64,000 nt of DNA, taken from the NCBI RefSeq assembly GCF_024029435.1, contig NZ_CP097118.1, positions 248,001 to 312,000 of the forward strand. Direction: 5' to 3'. The stretch comes from Fructilactobacillus hinvesii (lineage in GTDB: Bacteria; Bacillota; Bacilli; Lactobacillales; Lactobacillaceae). How positions within the stretch are numbered: the first letter of the stretch is position 1; each line of letters starts with the position of its first letter. Below the pieces are notes generated by a model. It saw only the letters and a list, made by a program, of their open reading frames with translations. It was not told the origin of the DNA and searched no databases. Below are positions 37,897 to 46,483 of this stretch, piece by piece. Position numbers and translations under genes: made by a program.

Positions 37897-38436
37897 ATGA
37901 GAGACCTATTTACGGCGGGAACGCCCCAGACCATCGCCGATGTTTTGCACAGTAAGGACGAACGGGTGTGGCAACAACAACAATTGTTGAACCAGTTTCC
38001 GCAAGGAACGGTGGTTGCTTTGAAAATGAATGTCCCCGGTCCGATTAAGACCAATGCACAGTTACAGGACCTGTTTGCGGTGGGAAAACAGCAGTTAGAA
38101 GCTAAGTTTCAGGACGTTACACAGTTACAGGCCCCGGTAGTGACAACAACGAATGCCGGGACGGAAGTGTTCTACGTTTTTGCCGAAGCTGGGTTAGCCG
38201 CAAAGCGGCGGGCGATTGCCTTTGAAGACCAGGAACCAGTGGGACGGCTGTTTGATGCGGACGTCTTAATGCGAGACCACCAACATTATTCTCGTAGTGA
38301 ACTCGGGGATTCCGTCCGGCGGTGTTTCTTGTGTGAAAGACCAGCTAAGGAATGCGGGAGAAACCGGACCCACTCAGTTGCGGAACTGCAAGCCTACTTT
38401 AACCGGATAGCAACGGAGGTTTTGGGCGATGACTGA
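37897..38436 (+). CDS. citX: Apo-citrate lyase phosphoribosyl-dephospho-CoA transferase CitX
   Basis: 179 residues from ATG 37897, which has GGAGG at a 6-nt spacing. It attaches the prosthetic-group precursor to Ser14 of CitD. The family motif GRLFDADVL is near residues 109-117, and the Cys-containing CFLCERPAKECGRNRTHS is near 142-159. It overlaps citG by 8 nt. Confidence 0.93.
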   Translation: MRDLFTAGTPQTIADVLHSKDERVWQQQQLLNQFPQGTVVALKMNVPGPIKTNAQLQDLFAVGKQQLEAKFQDVTQLQAPVVTTTNAGTEVFYVFAEAGLAAKRRAIAFEDQEPVGRLFDADVLMRDHQHYSRSELGDSVRRCFLCERPAKECGRNRTHSVAELQAYFNRIATEVLGDD

Positions 38437-39316
38437 GGCACAGTTTGACTTGACCTTGCCACCGTTAGCTGCCACTACTACTAGCCAAGCGGCACTTGGA
38501 GCGTTGTTGGACGAGGTGGTGACCCACCCCAAACCCGGACTGGTAGACCCCGTCGATAATCGGGGCCACGAGGACATGGACGTCTACTTGTTCATTGAGA
38601 GTGCCTTAAGCATGCCACCGTACTTAGAGCAGTGTTTTCAGGCGGGGGCAGCTTTTACTGGAGCTCAGTTGCCGAAGTTAATGGCCCAATTGCGGCCACT
38701 CGGAATTGCAGCGGAACAACGAATGTTTGCCGTTACCCAGAACGTAAACACTCATAAAGGGGCCATTTTTGTCTTAGGGATTATGGTGGCTGCTTGTGGC
38801 CGTGCGCAGGCCCAGGCGCAAACGGCTCCGGTGACCTTGGCTGATCTTTTAGCGATTGAGCGAGGGATGACCGCTGGGTTAGTGAGCATGGACTTTGCCG
38901 ACTTAGAGCACAAGCACCACCTAACGGCAGGAGAACGGCAGTACCTGCAGTATGGAACGACGGGAATTCGGGGCGAAGCGGAAGCCGGTTTTCCGACCGT
39001 ATTTCAACACGGATTGCCGGCTTTACTAACTAGCCAAGGTAGTCAGCGGGAACGCATCTTAACCGCATTATTGGCGATTGTCGCTAACAGTCGGGACAGC
39101 AACTTGATTAAACGAGCGGGAACCACTGAAATTGTGGCCCAGGTGCAGGCGCAGGCCCAGCAATTGTTACATGTGAAACAAACCACTGGCCAGTTGGACT
39201 TTTCCGCGTTAGAGCAAATGACAGATCAATTTGCACAGCGCCGGTTGAGCCTGGGCGGTTCGGCTGACTTGTTAATTTTAACGATTTTTGTGGCGCGCTT
39301 AGCCCACCGATTTTAG
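38429..39316 (+). CDS. citG: Triphosphoribosyl-dephospho-CoA synthase CitG
   Basis: 295 residues. It makes the precursor of the citrate lyase prosthetic group from ATP and dephospho-CoA. EVVTHPKPGLVDPVDNRGHEDMDVYLF (about 30-57) is the family signature, along with NTHKGAIFVLG and GIRGEAEAGFPTV. It is translated from within citX and ends the cluster. A parS-like palindrome is embedded near its 3' end (39165-39180). Confidence 0.95.
   Translation: MTEAQFDLTLPPLAATTTSQAALGALLDEVVTHPKPGLVDPVDNRGHEDMDVYLFIESALSMPPYLEQCFQAGAAFTGAQLPKLMAQLRPLGIAAEQRMFAVTQNVNTHKGAIFVLGIMVAACGRAQAQAQTAPVTLADLLAIERGMTAGLVSMDFADLEHKHHLTAGERQYLQYGTTGIRGEAEAGFPTVFQHGLPALLTSQGSQRERILTALLAIVANSRDSNLIKRAGTTEIVAQVQAQAQQLLHVKQTTGQLDFSALEQMTDQFAQRRLSLGGSADLLILTIFVARLAHRF
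39165..39180. promoter_or_regulatory. parS-like site 4 (inside citG)
   Basis: TGTTACATGTGAAACA, one base from the consensus TGTTNCACGTGAAACA, inside the coding region of citG. Confidence 0.65.
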
Positions 39317-39352
39317 CGGACTTCCCGGAAGAAACAACGTACCGGGAGCAGC

Positions 39353-39392
39353 AAAGCCTGCTGGAGATTAAGTAATCCCCAGTGGGCTTTTA
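39353..39392 (+). terminator. Terminator after citG
   Basis: An interrupted stem AGCCtgCTGG/CCAGtGGGCT followed by T-rich sequence. A second small repeat CTTCCCGG/CCGGGAG lies just upstream (39321-39347). Confidence 0.7.
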
Positions 39393-39481
39393 TTTGTTCT
39401 TTATTTTAAACTAGGAAATGAGTTAAAATAAGCATCATTATAACTGCAGTAGTGCTGTTTGATGGCACAAAAGGAGCCGTG

Positions 39482-40723
39482 ATGCTAGTGAAGGACTATA
39501 AACAAGATTTTCCGTTTCTAATTCATGCCCGCCAGACCGATGGGCGGGTTTATCTTGATAATGCCGCCACTACTCAGAAACCACGGGTAGTTTTAGATGA
39601 ACTATTAAAATTTTATGAAACAAGTAACGCAAACGTTCACCGGGGCGTGGGGAGCATTTCATGCCAGGCCACAGAATGGTACGAAGCAGCGCGTAAGCAA
39701 GTAGCTGATTTTATCAATGCCCCTGCTGCTAGTAACATTGTTTTTACCCGGTCCGCTACGGAAAGTTTAAATTGGATTGCATTTGGCTATGCTGTACCTG
39801 AGTTACAGACCGGCGACGAAATTTTGATTAGCATTGCCGAACACCATAGTAATCTAGTTCCTTGGCAACAGGTGGCCCAGCGTACGGGGGCAACCCTAAT
39901 CTATGTAGATGTAACTCCGAATGGTCAATTTGATCTGGAGGATTTTAGGGCCAAAATCTCTCCTAAAACTAAAATTGTTTCCGTTCAACAAGTTTCAAAT
40001 GTGCTTGGGAACGTTAATCCGATTAAAAAGATTGGGGCACTGACACATCGGTTTCATGCAACTTTGATCGTGGATGGAGCGCAATCAGTTCCGCATCTTC
40101 CGGTTGATGTGCAGGATTTAGATGCTGATTTCTTAGTTTTTTCGGGACATAAAGTGTATGGTCCCACTGGAATAGGGGTTTTGTACGGCAAACCGGATCA
40201 GCTCGCCCGAATGCAACCGACCCAATTTGGGGGCGAAATGATTGATTACGTGCATAGAGAAGGAGCGGCGTTTCAACCAGCTCCTTTAAAATTTGAAGCT
40301 GGAACGCCCAACGTTGCCGGCGCGATTGGCTTAAAAGCAGCATTAATCTACTTACAAAAACAAGGGCTAGATCAATTACTAGCTAGAGAACAGGCCTTAA
40401 TGAACCGCGCCCTTACTGGCTTAAACCGGATTACAGGAGTTGAAATTTATGGTTCAGCACACCCAGAGGAACACTTGGGGGTAATTGCGTTTAATCTCCA
40501 TGGAATTCATCCGCATGATGCTGCCACCGGATTTGATTTAGAAGGCATTGAGTTGCGCGCTGGTCATCATTGTGCCGAGCCACTAATGGATGATTTAGGA
40601 GTCGCAGCAACCCTAAGAATGAGTTTGGCGTTTTATAATGATAATGCGGACATTGACCGTTTTTTAACGGCCGTTCAACACGTGAAGGAGTTTTTTGCAA
40701 ATGGGACTAGCGAAGCTGAATAG
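39482..40723 (+). CDS. sufS: Cysteine desulfurase SufS
   Basis: 413 residues from ATG 39482, which has AAGGAG at a 5-nt spacing. Group II PLP enzyme: YLDNAATTQKPRVVLDEL, VHRGVGSISCQATEWYE, pyridoxal Lys in VFSGHKVYGPTGIGVLYG, and catalytic Cys in LRAGHHCAEPLM. It takes sulfur from cysteine and passes it on. sufU follows directly with overlapping reading frames; sufB, sufC and sufD are not here. Confidence 0.95.
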   Translation: MLVKDYKQDFPFLIHARQTDGRVYLDNAATTQKPRVVLDELLKFYETSNANVHRGVGSISCQATEWYEAARKQVADFINAPAASNIVFTRSATESLNWIAFGYAVPELQTGDEILISIAEHHSNLVPWQQVAQRTGATLIYVDVTPNGQFDLEDFRAKISPKTKIVSVQQVSNVLGNVNPIKKIGALTHRFHATLIVDGAQSVPHLPVDVQDLDADFLVFSGHKVYGPTGIGVLYGKPDQLARMQPTQFGGEMIDYVHREGAAFQPAPLKFEAGTPNVAGAIGLKAALIYLQKQGLDQLLAREQALMNRALTGLNRITGVEIYGSAHPEEHLGVIAFNLHGIHPHDAATGFDLEGIELRAGHHCAEPLMDDLGVAATLRMSLAFYNDNADIDRFLTAVQHVKEFFANGTSEAE

Positions 40724-41144
40724 TTTGTATCGACAAGTAGTGTTAGATTACGGACAACATCCACATCACTTTGGGGAGCTTGAGACAGCTAACTACCAAG
40801 CAACGTTACGCAATCCTAGTTGTGGTGATGAAATTAAGGTAGCGATGGAGATTACCGACCACCAAATTAAGGCAATCCGCTTTAGCGGGAAGGGTTGTAC
40901 CATTTCCATGGCTTCTACTAGTATGCTGACGGATCTGCTGCAGGGGCAGGATGTTTCTGTAGCAACCAACGTTATTTCAGCTTTCAAACGGCAATTGACG
41001 GTAGAAAAGCCTGATCCAGCCGAACAAGCACAACTTGGTGATGCTTGGTTATTGCGGAGTGTGCGCGAATTTCCAACTCGGGTTCGTTGCGCAACGTTAG
41101 GTTGGCACGTGGCAGAAAGCATTTTACAAACAGCGCAAGATTAG
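40701..41144 (+). CDS. sufU: SufU sulfurtransferase (zinc-dependent partner of SufS)
   Basis: 147 residues from ATG 40701. NifU/IscU-like fold with the three zinc-ligand cysteines in NPSCGDEI, FSGKGCTISMASTSMLTDLL and RVRCATLGW, plus the SufU-specific insertion between the last two. It receives sulfane sulfur from SufS by metal-ligand swapping. It overlaps sufS by 23 nt. An esterase gene starts 11 nt downstream. Confidence 0.94.
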   Translation: MGLAKLNSLYRQVVLDYGQHPHHFGELETANYQATLRNPSCGDEIKVAMEITDHQIKAIRFSGKGCTISMASTSMLTDLLQGQDVSVATNVISAFKRQLTVEKPDPAEQAQLGDAWLLRSVREFPTRVRCATLGWHVAESILQTAQD

Positions 41145-41154
41145 GAGGATTTTA

Positions 41155-42042
41155 ATGGTTAAATTTATCGAACGCGAGACGCATTTTGTTCCCGCGCAAA
41201 CGGATGGAATTAAACAGGAACGAGACCTTCCGTACGCTGATGGAGATCGGAATCGACTGGATTTATACTGGCCGGATCAAAGTAGCCAGAAAGCACCCGT
41301 CATCATTGATATTCACGGTGGAGGTATGTACTTTGGGGCGAAGAGTTCGCAAAAACTAGCGGGAGCGCTCGAGCTACGCAAGCGGGGCTATGCGATTGTG
41401 AGCCCTAACTACTCGTTAAGCTACATGGCCCCGTTTCCCCAACCAGTGTACGAAATTAAAGCCGTAATTCGGTGGGTGAAGGCGCATGCGGCTGAGTATC
41501 ATTTAGATCCAGAGAACGTCTTTTTAATGGGAGAATCCTCGGGGGCGCAACTAGCAATGCTCGCCGCTGCTTCTAGTGGGGCTGGTAAATTGCAAAGCTC
41601 GGTAGGCGGTAATTTTCACGTGAGTGACCGGGTCAACGGCGTAATTGCCTCCTATGGACCGTATAATCTAGCTTTGATGCAGGCTCAGTTTGCGATTTTA
41701 AAGCAGAAGCCCAAGTTTACAGAAACGGGGGCTGCTGACTCCTTTGAAGGCGTGATGCTAGGCTTTCACCGGCCGGCTGACGTTCCGGAGTTAAATGCCT
41801 TAGCCAATCCAGCCACTTTTCTTAATCGACAAATGGTACCGGTTTTAATGTACGCAGGGACGGGTGACCGGGTGGTTCCGTACGTGCAAACCATTAACTT
41901 AGCTGCGCAAATTACCACGGTTATTGGGACGGAAAACGTGGAAGTCCATATCCTAGACGGAGTTCCTCATGGTCCGGCTGGTTTCTTAAATGACAAAGTG
42001 ACCCAGCAAAAGGAGAACTTTTTAAAACGAAATCGCCATTAA
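41155..42042 (+). CDS. Alpha/beta hydrolase, BD-FAE/esterase type
   Basis: 295 residues. The oxyanion motif is IDIHGGGMYFG (about 54-64), the nucleophile is in MGESSGAQLA (about 125-134), the Asp is in GTGDRVVPY and the His in GVPHGPAGF. This is the hormone-sensitive-lipase-like carboxylesterase group seen widely in lactobacilli; the natural substrate is unknown. GGAGG lies before the ATG; 11 nt after sufU, so it may be co-transcribed without functional link. Confidence 0.88.
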   Translation: MVKFIERETHFVPAQTDGIKQERDLPYADGDRNRLDLYWPDQSSQKAPVIIDIHGGGMYFGAKSSQKLAGALELRKRGYAIVSPNYSLSYMAPFPQPVYEIKAVIRWVKAHAAEYHLDPENVFLMGESSGAQLAMLAAASSGAGKLQSSVGGNFHVSDRVNGVIASYGPYNLALMQAQFAILKQKPKFTETGAADSFEGVMLGFHRPADVPELNALANPATFLNRQMVPVLMYAGTGDRVVPYVQTINLAAQITTVIGTENVEVHILDGVPHGPAGFLNDKVTQQKENFLKRNRH

Positions 42043-42084
42043 ATGCTAAAATAGAAGTAGTGCGATTAAATAAGGAGTGGAGTA

Positions 42085-42732
42085 ATGAAGACAATTAAAG
42101 GAATTTTAAGTTGGGTAATTCCCATTGTACTGGGATTACTGATTGCCCTGGTGATTAAGCAAACCTTCTTTACCGTGGCGAAGGTCAGTGGTCCATCTAT
42201 GGACCCAAACCTGCACGATCGGCAAACCATTATGGTGTGGCGACAGGCTAAACCTAAACGTGGGAGTGTGATTGTATTTAATGCCACGGGAGTGGACCCG
42301 ACGGCAGCCGCTAACGACGGCGCCATTAAACGGGTTCTCGGTTCAGCTGGAACTGACTACGTGAAGCGGGTGATTGCCGTTCCTGGTGACACGGTTGCTT
42401 TTAAAAACAACAAGCTGTACGTGAATGACCAGGAGGTTAAGCAATCCTACATCAGTAAGGAACAACAAAGTCAAGGAACTGAGTACGCTAATCAAACTGG
42501 CAACTGGGACTTGCATTCCCTTTCCACTCAGGGAACAAACTGGGTGAAGGATAAGGGTGCGATGAAGGTGCCAGCGGGGAAGTATTTCGTCCTCGGGGAT
42601 AACCGGAAGGTATCAAACGATAGTCGCTACTGGGGTTTTGTTCCTAAGGATAAAATCATTGGGGTTGTGCAGACCTTACCATTTGGGAGCACCCCTACTG
42701 AACGAAACAACATTAATCACCAAGCTAAATAA
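42085..42732 (+). CDS. lepB: Signal peptidase I
   Basis: 215 residues. One N-terminal membrane segment (about 6-28), the Ser nucleophile in VSGPSMDPNL (about residue 41), the general-base Lys in DYVKRVIAVPGD, and the box E motif VLGDNRKVSNDSR. It removes signal peptides from Sec-exported proteins on the outer face. It has its own start region with GGAGTGG before the ATG and an extended TGCTAAAAT about 35 nt upstream. Confidence 0.95.
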   Translation: MKTIKGILSWVIPIVLGLLIALVIKQTFFTVAKVSGPSMDPNLHDRQTIMVWRQAKPKRGSVIVFNATGVDPTAAANDGAIKRVLGSAGTDYVKRVIAVPGDTVAFKNNKLYVNDQEVKQSYISKEQQSQGTEYANQTGNWDLHSLSTQGTNWVKDKGAMKVPAGKYFVLGDNRKVSNDSRYWGFVPKDKIIGVVQTLPFGSTPTERNNINHQAK

Positions 42733-42739
42733 CTTCAGA

Positions 42740-42770
42740 AACAACCTACTAAATGTGGGTTGTTTTTTGT
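42740..42770 (+). terminator. Terminator after lepB
   Basis: A 10-bp stem AACAACCTAC/GTGGGTTGTT (one G-T pair) with T6. Confidence 0.88.
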
Positions 42771-42834
42771 TTAGGATTGCTTTTTACCGGTGAAATTCGT
42801 ACAATGGCTACTAAACGAAAGGAAGCGAAGTTCC

Positions 42835-44157
42835 ATGGATTTTGCAGCACCACTGACAGATAAAAAATTACGAGAATTACAGGCCCAGTTTGAAGCCTGG
42901 CCGAATCACCAAGTAGTGATGAACGCAATTAATAGTAACGGGATTAACCAGACGGCGAAGAATGCAACGGTTTTACGACAGTTAAATCGGACGTTTTCGG
43001 ATGAAGTGCAGACCGGCAAGGTTTCTAATCAGAAGCAAAGTGGCCGTTGTTGGCTCTTTTCCATTTTAAACACGCTGCGGCACCGTTTTGCAGCTCAATA
43101 CAACGTGAAGGACTTCGAATTATCCCAAAGTTATCTTTTCTTTTGGGATAAGATTGAACGAGCTAACATGTTTTATGCCCGGATGATTGCCTTAGCAGAT
43201 CGGCCTTTATCTGATCGCGAGGTCTCTTTTTACCTTGATTCTCCAGATGACGATGGGGGTCAGTGGGCAATGGCCGCTGCCTTAGTTGCAAAGTACGGGG
43301 TTGTTCCACGTGAAACATTCCCTGAAAATGCCGTAACGGAAAGTACGGGAGAATTTGCGGATCTCTTGAATCGGAAACTGCGTAAGGACGGTTTAGCCTT
43401 ACGGAAGTTGATTCACGATGGTGCTAGTGATGACGAAATTATGGGCGCTAAGGACCGCTTTTTAACTGAAGTGTACCAAATTACCGCCAGCGCAATTGGA
43501 GTACCCCCAGAACGGTTTGACCTTGAATATCGAGATGACGACAATCACTATCACTTAGATCAGGGCTTAACGCCCCAAGCATTCTATCAAAAGTACATTG
43601 GCGTTGATTTAAACGACTACGTGGTGCTCAGCAATGCGCCTGACAAGGATTACTACCAAATCTACACCTTACCCAGCCAGGATAACGTGATTAACGGGCT
43701 TCCAATTCAATTCTTGAACCTTCCGATGGAGGAACTGAAGCAGGCGGCCATTCACCAGCTCCAGGATCAAGAAACGGTCTGGTTTGGAAACGACGTCTTA
43801 AAACAGGCTGATCGAAAAGCTGGCTTACTCGACAGTGATTTGTACCTACAGGACAAACTCTTGGACGTAGATACGCGGATGAGTAAGCAGGAACGGTTCG
43901 AGACTCATGAAGCAGAAGTGAGCCACGCTATGACGCTAACCGGAGTGGATCTGATTAACGGCGCCCCCCAGAAGTGGAAAGTTGAAAACAGCTGGGGTGA
44001 CAAAGTGGGCAAGGATGGCTACTTTGTTATGGGCGATAACTGGATGAATGACTACGTTTATGAAGTGGTCGTCGAACGAAAGTACCTGACGGAAAAGCAA
44101 CAGGCAGCGCTGAAAGCAGCGCCAATTGTGTTGCCACCATGGGATTCGTTGGCATAA
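42835..44157 (+). CDS. pepC: Aminopeptidase C (bleomycin hydrolase family)
   Basis: 440 residues from ATG 42835, preceded by AAAGGAAG; an in-frame upstream start gives an unusual leader. Papain-like cysteine peptidase of family C1B: catalytic Cys in QSGRCWLFSILN (about residue 70), His in VSHAMTLTGVD, Asn in VENSWGDKVGKDG. A cytoplasmic hexamer that trims peptides during growth on protein. A perfect parS site lies inside the gene at 43302-43317. Confidence 0.95.
   Translation: MDFAAPLTDKKLRELQAQFEAWPNHQVVMNAINSNGINQTAKNATVLRQLNRTFSDEVQTGKVSNQKQSGRCWLFSILNTLRHRFAAQYNVKDFELSQSYLFFWDKIERANMFYARMIALADRPLSDREVSFYLDSPDDDGGQWAMAAALVAKYGVVPRETFPENAVTESTGEFADLLNRKLRKDGLALRKLIHDGASDDEIMGAKDRFLTEVYQITASAIGVPPERFDLEYRDDDNHYHLDQGLTPQAFYQKYIGVDLNDYVVLSNAPDKDYYQIYTLPSQDNVINGLPIQFLNLPMEELKQAAIHQLQDQETVWFGNDVLKQADRKAGLLDSDLYLQDKLLDVDTRMSKQERFETHEAEVSHAMTLTGVDLINGAPQKWKVENSWGDKVGKDGYFVMGDNWMNDYVYEVVVERKYLTEKQQAALKAAPIVLPPWDSLA
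43302..43317. promoter_or_regulatory. parS site 5 (exact match, inside pepC)
   Basis: TGTTCCACGTGAAACA is a perfect match to the Bacillus ParB-binding consensus, in the coding sequence of pepC (codons for VVPRET). Confidence 0.88.
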
Positions 44158-44175
44158 TCAAAATTAATTTAAAAG

Positions 44176-44212
44176 AACCGGACTTAGGGGATGTTTACTA
44201 AGTTCGGTTTTT
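44176..44212 (+). terminator. Terminator after pepC
   Basis: A 12-bp stem AACCGGACTTAG/CTAAGTTCGGTT (one G-T pair), 10-nt loop, T5. Confidence 0.88.
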
Positions 44213-44294
44213 GGTTTGGACGTTTATCCAACCTTTACATTCACTTGTCAAAATCAATTGGGGAAGGTGAACTTAGAAACGGAAAGGATTTAAA

Positions 44295-44627
44295 ATGGGA
44301 AAAATTATTTATGCCCACCGATTTCAAGTCGTCCGGATTCCTACCGTTGAACAATTGGTTCAAACCCTTAACCAGCACCAGTTGAATGTGAATTTTGAAT
44401 TAAAAGGGACTACGGATCCGCACGCGCAGGAATTGGTTAGTAAACTAGTGACAAAGTTACAAGCGCAAATTAAGCAGATTGATACGAAGCTCCAAGTTAT
44501 TATTTCTAGTTTTAATCCGTGTTTATTAATTATGATGCAGCGACTAGCTCCGCAGTTAACGTACGCGCTGTTATTGGATCAACATAGTTATTTGCCGAAT
44601 TGGGAACTTACCGTACAATTTTTATAA
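44295..44627 (+). pseudogene. Internally deleted glycerophosphodiester phosphodiesterase remnant
   Basis: 110 residues with AAAGGA before the ATG. The start MGKIIYAHR resembles the GDPD opening (usually IIAHRG), but it runs straight into IPTVEQLVQTLNQHQLNVNFELKG and then VIISSFNPCLL, which are late GDPD segments. The catalytic Glu pair, His and Ca-binding region between them (roughly 80-100 residues) are missing, as is the C-terminal WTVN part. It is therefore very probably inactive. It could still be translated. Confidence 0.65.
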
Positions 44628-44723
44628 TCGAATTGGTCGTTTGTATCTTCGGAATGATTTGCATTGGCTTGTAACAGCTTTTGGCGCGTCGGCAAGTAGT
44701 CGCCCAGTAATTAAACCAGTTTC

Positions 44724-44751
44724 AAGAGATCACAGTAGTGGTCTCTTTTTT
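44724..44751 (+). terminator. Terminator before cls
   Basis: A 10-bp stem AAGAGATCAC/GTGGTCTCTT (one G-T pair) with a 4-nt loop and a T run. Confidence 0.88.
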
Positions 44752-44780
44752 GTTTGCAATGGACGGGTCTAAATGTAAAA

Positions 44781-44798
44781 TTAATTGCTTGCAATTAA
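44781..44798. promoter_or_regulatory. Perfect inverted repeat upstream of cls
   Basis: TTAATTGC-TT-GCAATTAA, 8 + 8 bp with a 2-bp centre, about 70 nt before the cls start and upstream of a possible -10 TATGAT. It looks like a repressor operator; the regulator is unknown. Confidence 0.45.
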
Positions 44799-44865
44799 AA
44801 AATGGGTCCCATCCGCCCTCTAAATCGGGTATGATAGAGGCAAGCTAAGAAGGAGGAAAGTTTGC

Positions 44866-46335
44866 ATGACATTAATCTTAGAAATTTTAGGGATCATTGT
44901 ATTAATAAACACGATTGCTGCCATTATTACGGTGTTTCGCCAACCCCGTAACATTGCGGCTACTTGGGCCTGGTTCTTGGTCCTCGTCTTTATTCCCGTG
45001 ATTGGATTCTTCATCTACGCCTTTTTTGGTCGTCGGTTGCCCAAAAATCGGATGTTGCGGTTATCTGGTAGTACCAAAAAACAGGTGAGCAGTTTAATTC
45101 ACAAACAAAAATGGCAGTTGGGCAAGTTTACTGCCACAGAAAATACTAATTATCAAATTTTGAACCGTGCCACTGGAATCATCGAGATGTTTATGAATAC
45201 TGCCACTGCGCCGTTACTCGGTAATAACAAGGTCGATGTTTATACTAACGGAAACGATTTTACGGAGCAGTTATTTACTGATATTAAAAACGCGCACAGT
45301 TCGATTCACATCGAGTTTTACACCTTTTATGCCGATAAGATTGGGACGAAAACCCTGGATTTGTTGACGGAAAAGGCTAAGGCAGGGGTCGACGTTCGGG
45401 TGATTTACGATGCCTGGGGTTCAATGGGAACCAATGAAAAATTCTTCCGGCCGTTAATTGATGCTGGTGGCAAAGCCTTACCATTCCTGCATAACCGCTT
45501 TAATTTAATCGATATGCGGGTTAACTTCCGGGATCACCACAAGGTGGTAACGATTGACGGTGAGTACGGTTACATCGGTGGAATGAACATCGGGGACCAG
45601 TACATGGGTTGGAAAAAGAAGTTCGGGAATTGGTATGACTGTATGATGCGGGTTCACGGTTTAGGAGTCCAGGGACTCCAATCCCGGTTCATCTTGGATT
45701 GGAATGCCACGGCTCCAAACGATAAGATTGATCCAAACGAAACGGAAGCCATCAAAAAGTACTATCCAAAGATTCATACGGACGGAAATGCTGTCATGCA
45801 AATTGTCGCTAGTGACCCAATCTCTTCGATGGAACAAATTAAGATGGGGTACATTAAATTGATTGGAATGGCCCACCATTCGATTAAAATCATGACCCCT
45901 TATTTAATTCCGGATGAATCAGTCTTAGATGCTTTGAAAATTGCGGTAAAATCGGGGGTTAAAGTCGAAATTATGACACCATCGATGCCGGATCACGCCT
46001 TTGTGTACCGGGCTACCCAATACTACACGGAACAACTAACTAAGCTCGGGATTAAGGTTTATGCCTATAACAACGGATTCTTACACTCCAAGACAATGGT
46101 GATTGATGACGAATTAGTTTCCATCGGCTCGGCGAACCTGGATTACCGGAGTTTTGAACTGAACTTTGAATGCAATGCGTTTGTCTATGACAAGGACCTG
46201 GCCAACCGGATGGAAGCCATCTACCAGTCGGCAATTGCAGAAAGTACCCTGCAAACGCAACAGATTTTTGCGCAAGAATCACGGTGGTTAAATTTCAAGC
46301 AGTACTTTAGTCGGCTCCTATCACCACTGCTCTAA
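44866..46335 (+). CDS. cls: Cardiolipin synthase
   Basis: 489 residues. Two N-terminal membrane segments (about 1-22 and 35-55, PLDNc), then two phospholipase D HKD motifs: HHKVVTIDGEYGYIGGMN (about 225-242) and HSKTMVIDDELVSIGSAN (about 405-422). It joins two phosphatidylglycerol molecules to cardiolipin at the membrane. AAGGAGG precedes the ATG. Standard length. Confidence 0.95.
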   Translation: MTLILEILGIIVLINTIAAIITVFRQPRNIAATWAWFLVLVFIPVIGFFIYAFFGRRLPKNRMLRLSGSTKKQVSSLIHKQKWQLGKFTATENTNYQILNRATGIIEMFMNTATAPLLGNNKVDVYTNGNDFTEQLFTDIKNAHSSIHIEFYTFYADKIGTKTLDLLTEKAKAGVDVRVIYDAWGSMGTNEKFFRPLIDAGGKALPFLHNRFNLIDMRVNFRDHHKVVTIDGEYGYIGGMNIGDQYMGWKKKFGNWYDCMMRVHGLGVQGLQSRFILDWNATAPNDKIDPNETEAIKKYYPKIHTDGNAVMQIVASDPISSMEQIKMGYIKLIGMAHHSIKIMTPYLIPDESVLDALKIAVKSGVKVEIMTPSMPDHAFVYRATQYYTEQLTKLGIKVYAYNNGFLHSKTMVIDDELVSIGSANLDYRSFELNFECNAFVYDKDLANRMEAIYQSAIAESTLQTQQIFAQESRWLNFKQYFSRLLSPLL

Positions 46336-46356
46336 GCAGGAAAGGAGATGAGCACC

Positions 46357-46449
46357 GTGCAAACACATCGGGCAAAACGACGTTGGCACTGGTTCGCTGG
46401 ATTAGTGGCGGGACTGCTTGTCTTATGTCACCGGCGGTCGTGCCAATAA
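46357..46449 (+). CDS. Putative 30-residue membrane microprotein after cls
   Basis: GTG start, 9 nt after AAAGGAG. The predicted peptide has a basic N-terminus (THRAKRRWHW), one short hydrophobic segment (FAGLVAGLLVLC) and a basic end (HRRSC). It starts 22 nt after the cls stop and ends just before a terminator. No family recognised; it could be a chance ORF. Confidence 0.3.
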   Translation: MQTHRAKRRWHWFAGLVAGLLVLCHRRSCQ

Positions 46450-46476
46450 AAAACCTGCTCCAGTTTAAGAGCAGGT
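46447..46476 (-). terminator. Terminator for the tag gene, also able to end cls
   Basis: Stem ACCTGCTC/GAGCAGGT (46453-46460 and 46469-46476) with A6 on the left, which is a T run on the minus strand. Confidence 0.8.
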
Positions 46477-46483
46477 AAAAAGG

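Noticed and set aside
44191..44385. 64-codon ORF before the glycerophosphodiesterase remnant
   Set aside because: It starts inside the pepC terminator and overlaps the remnant in another frame.
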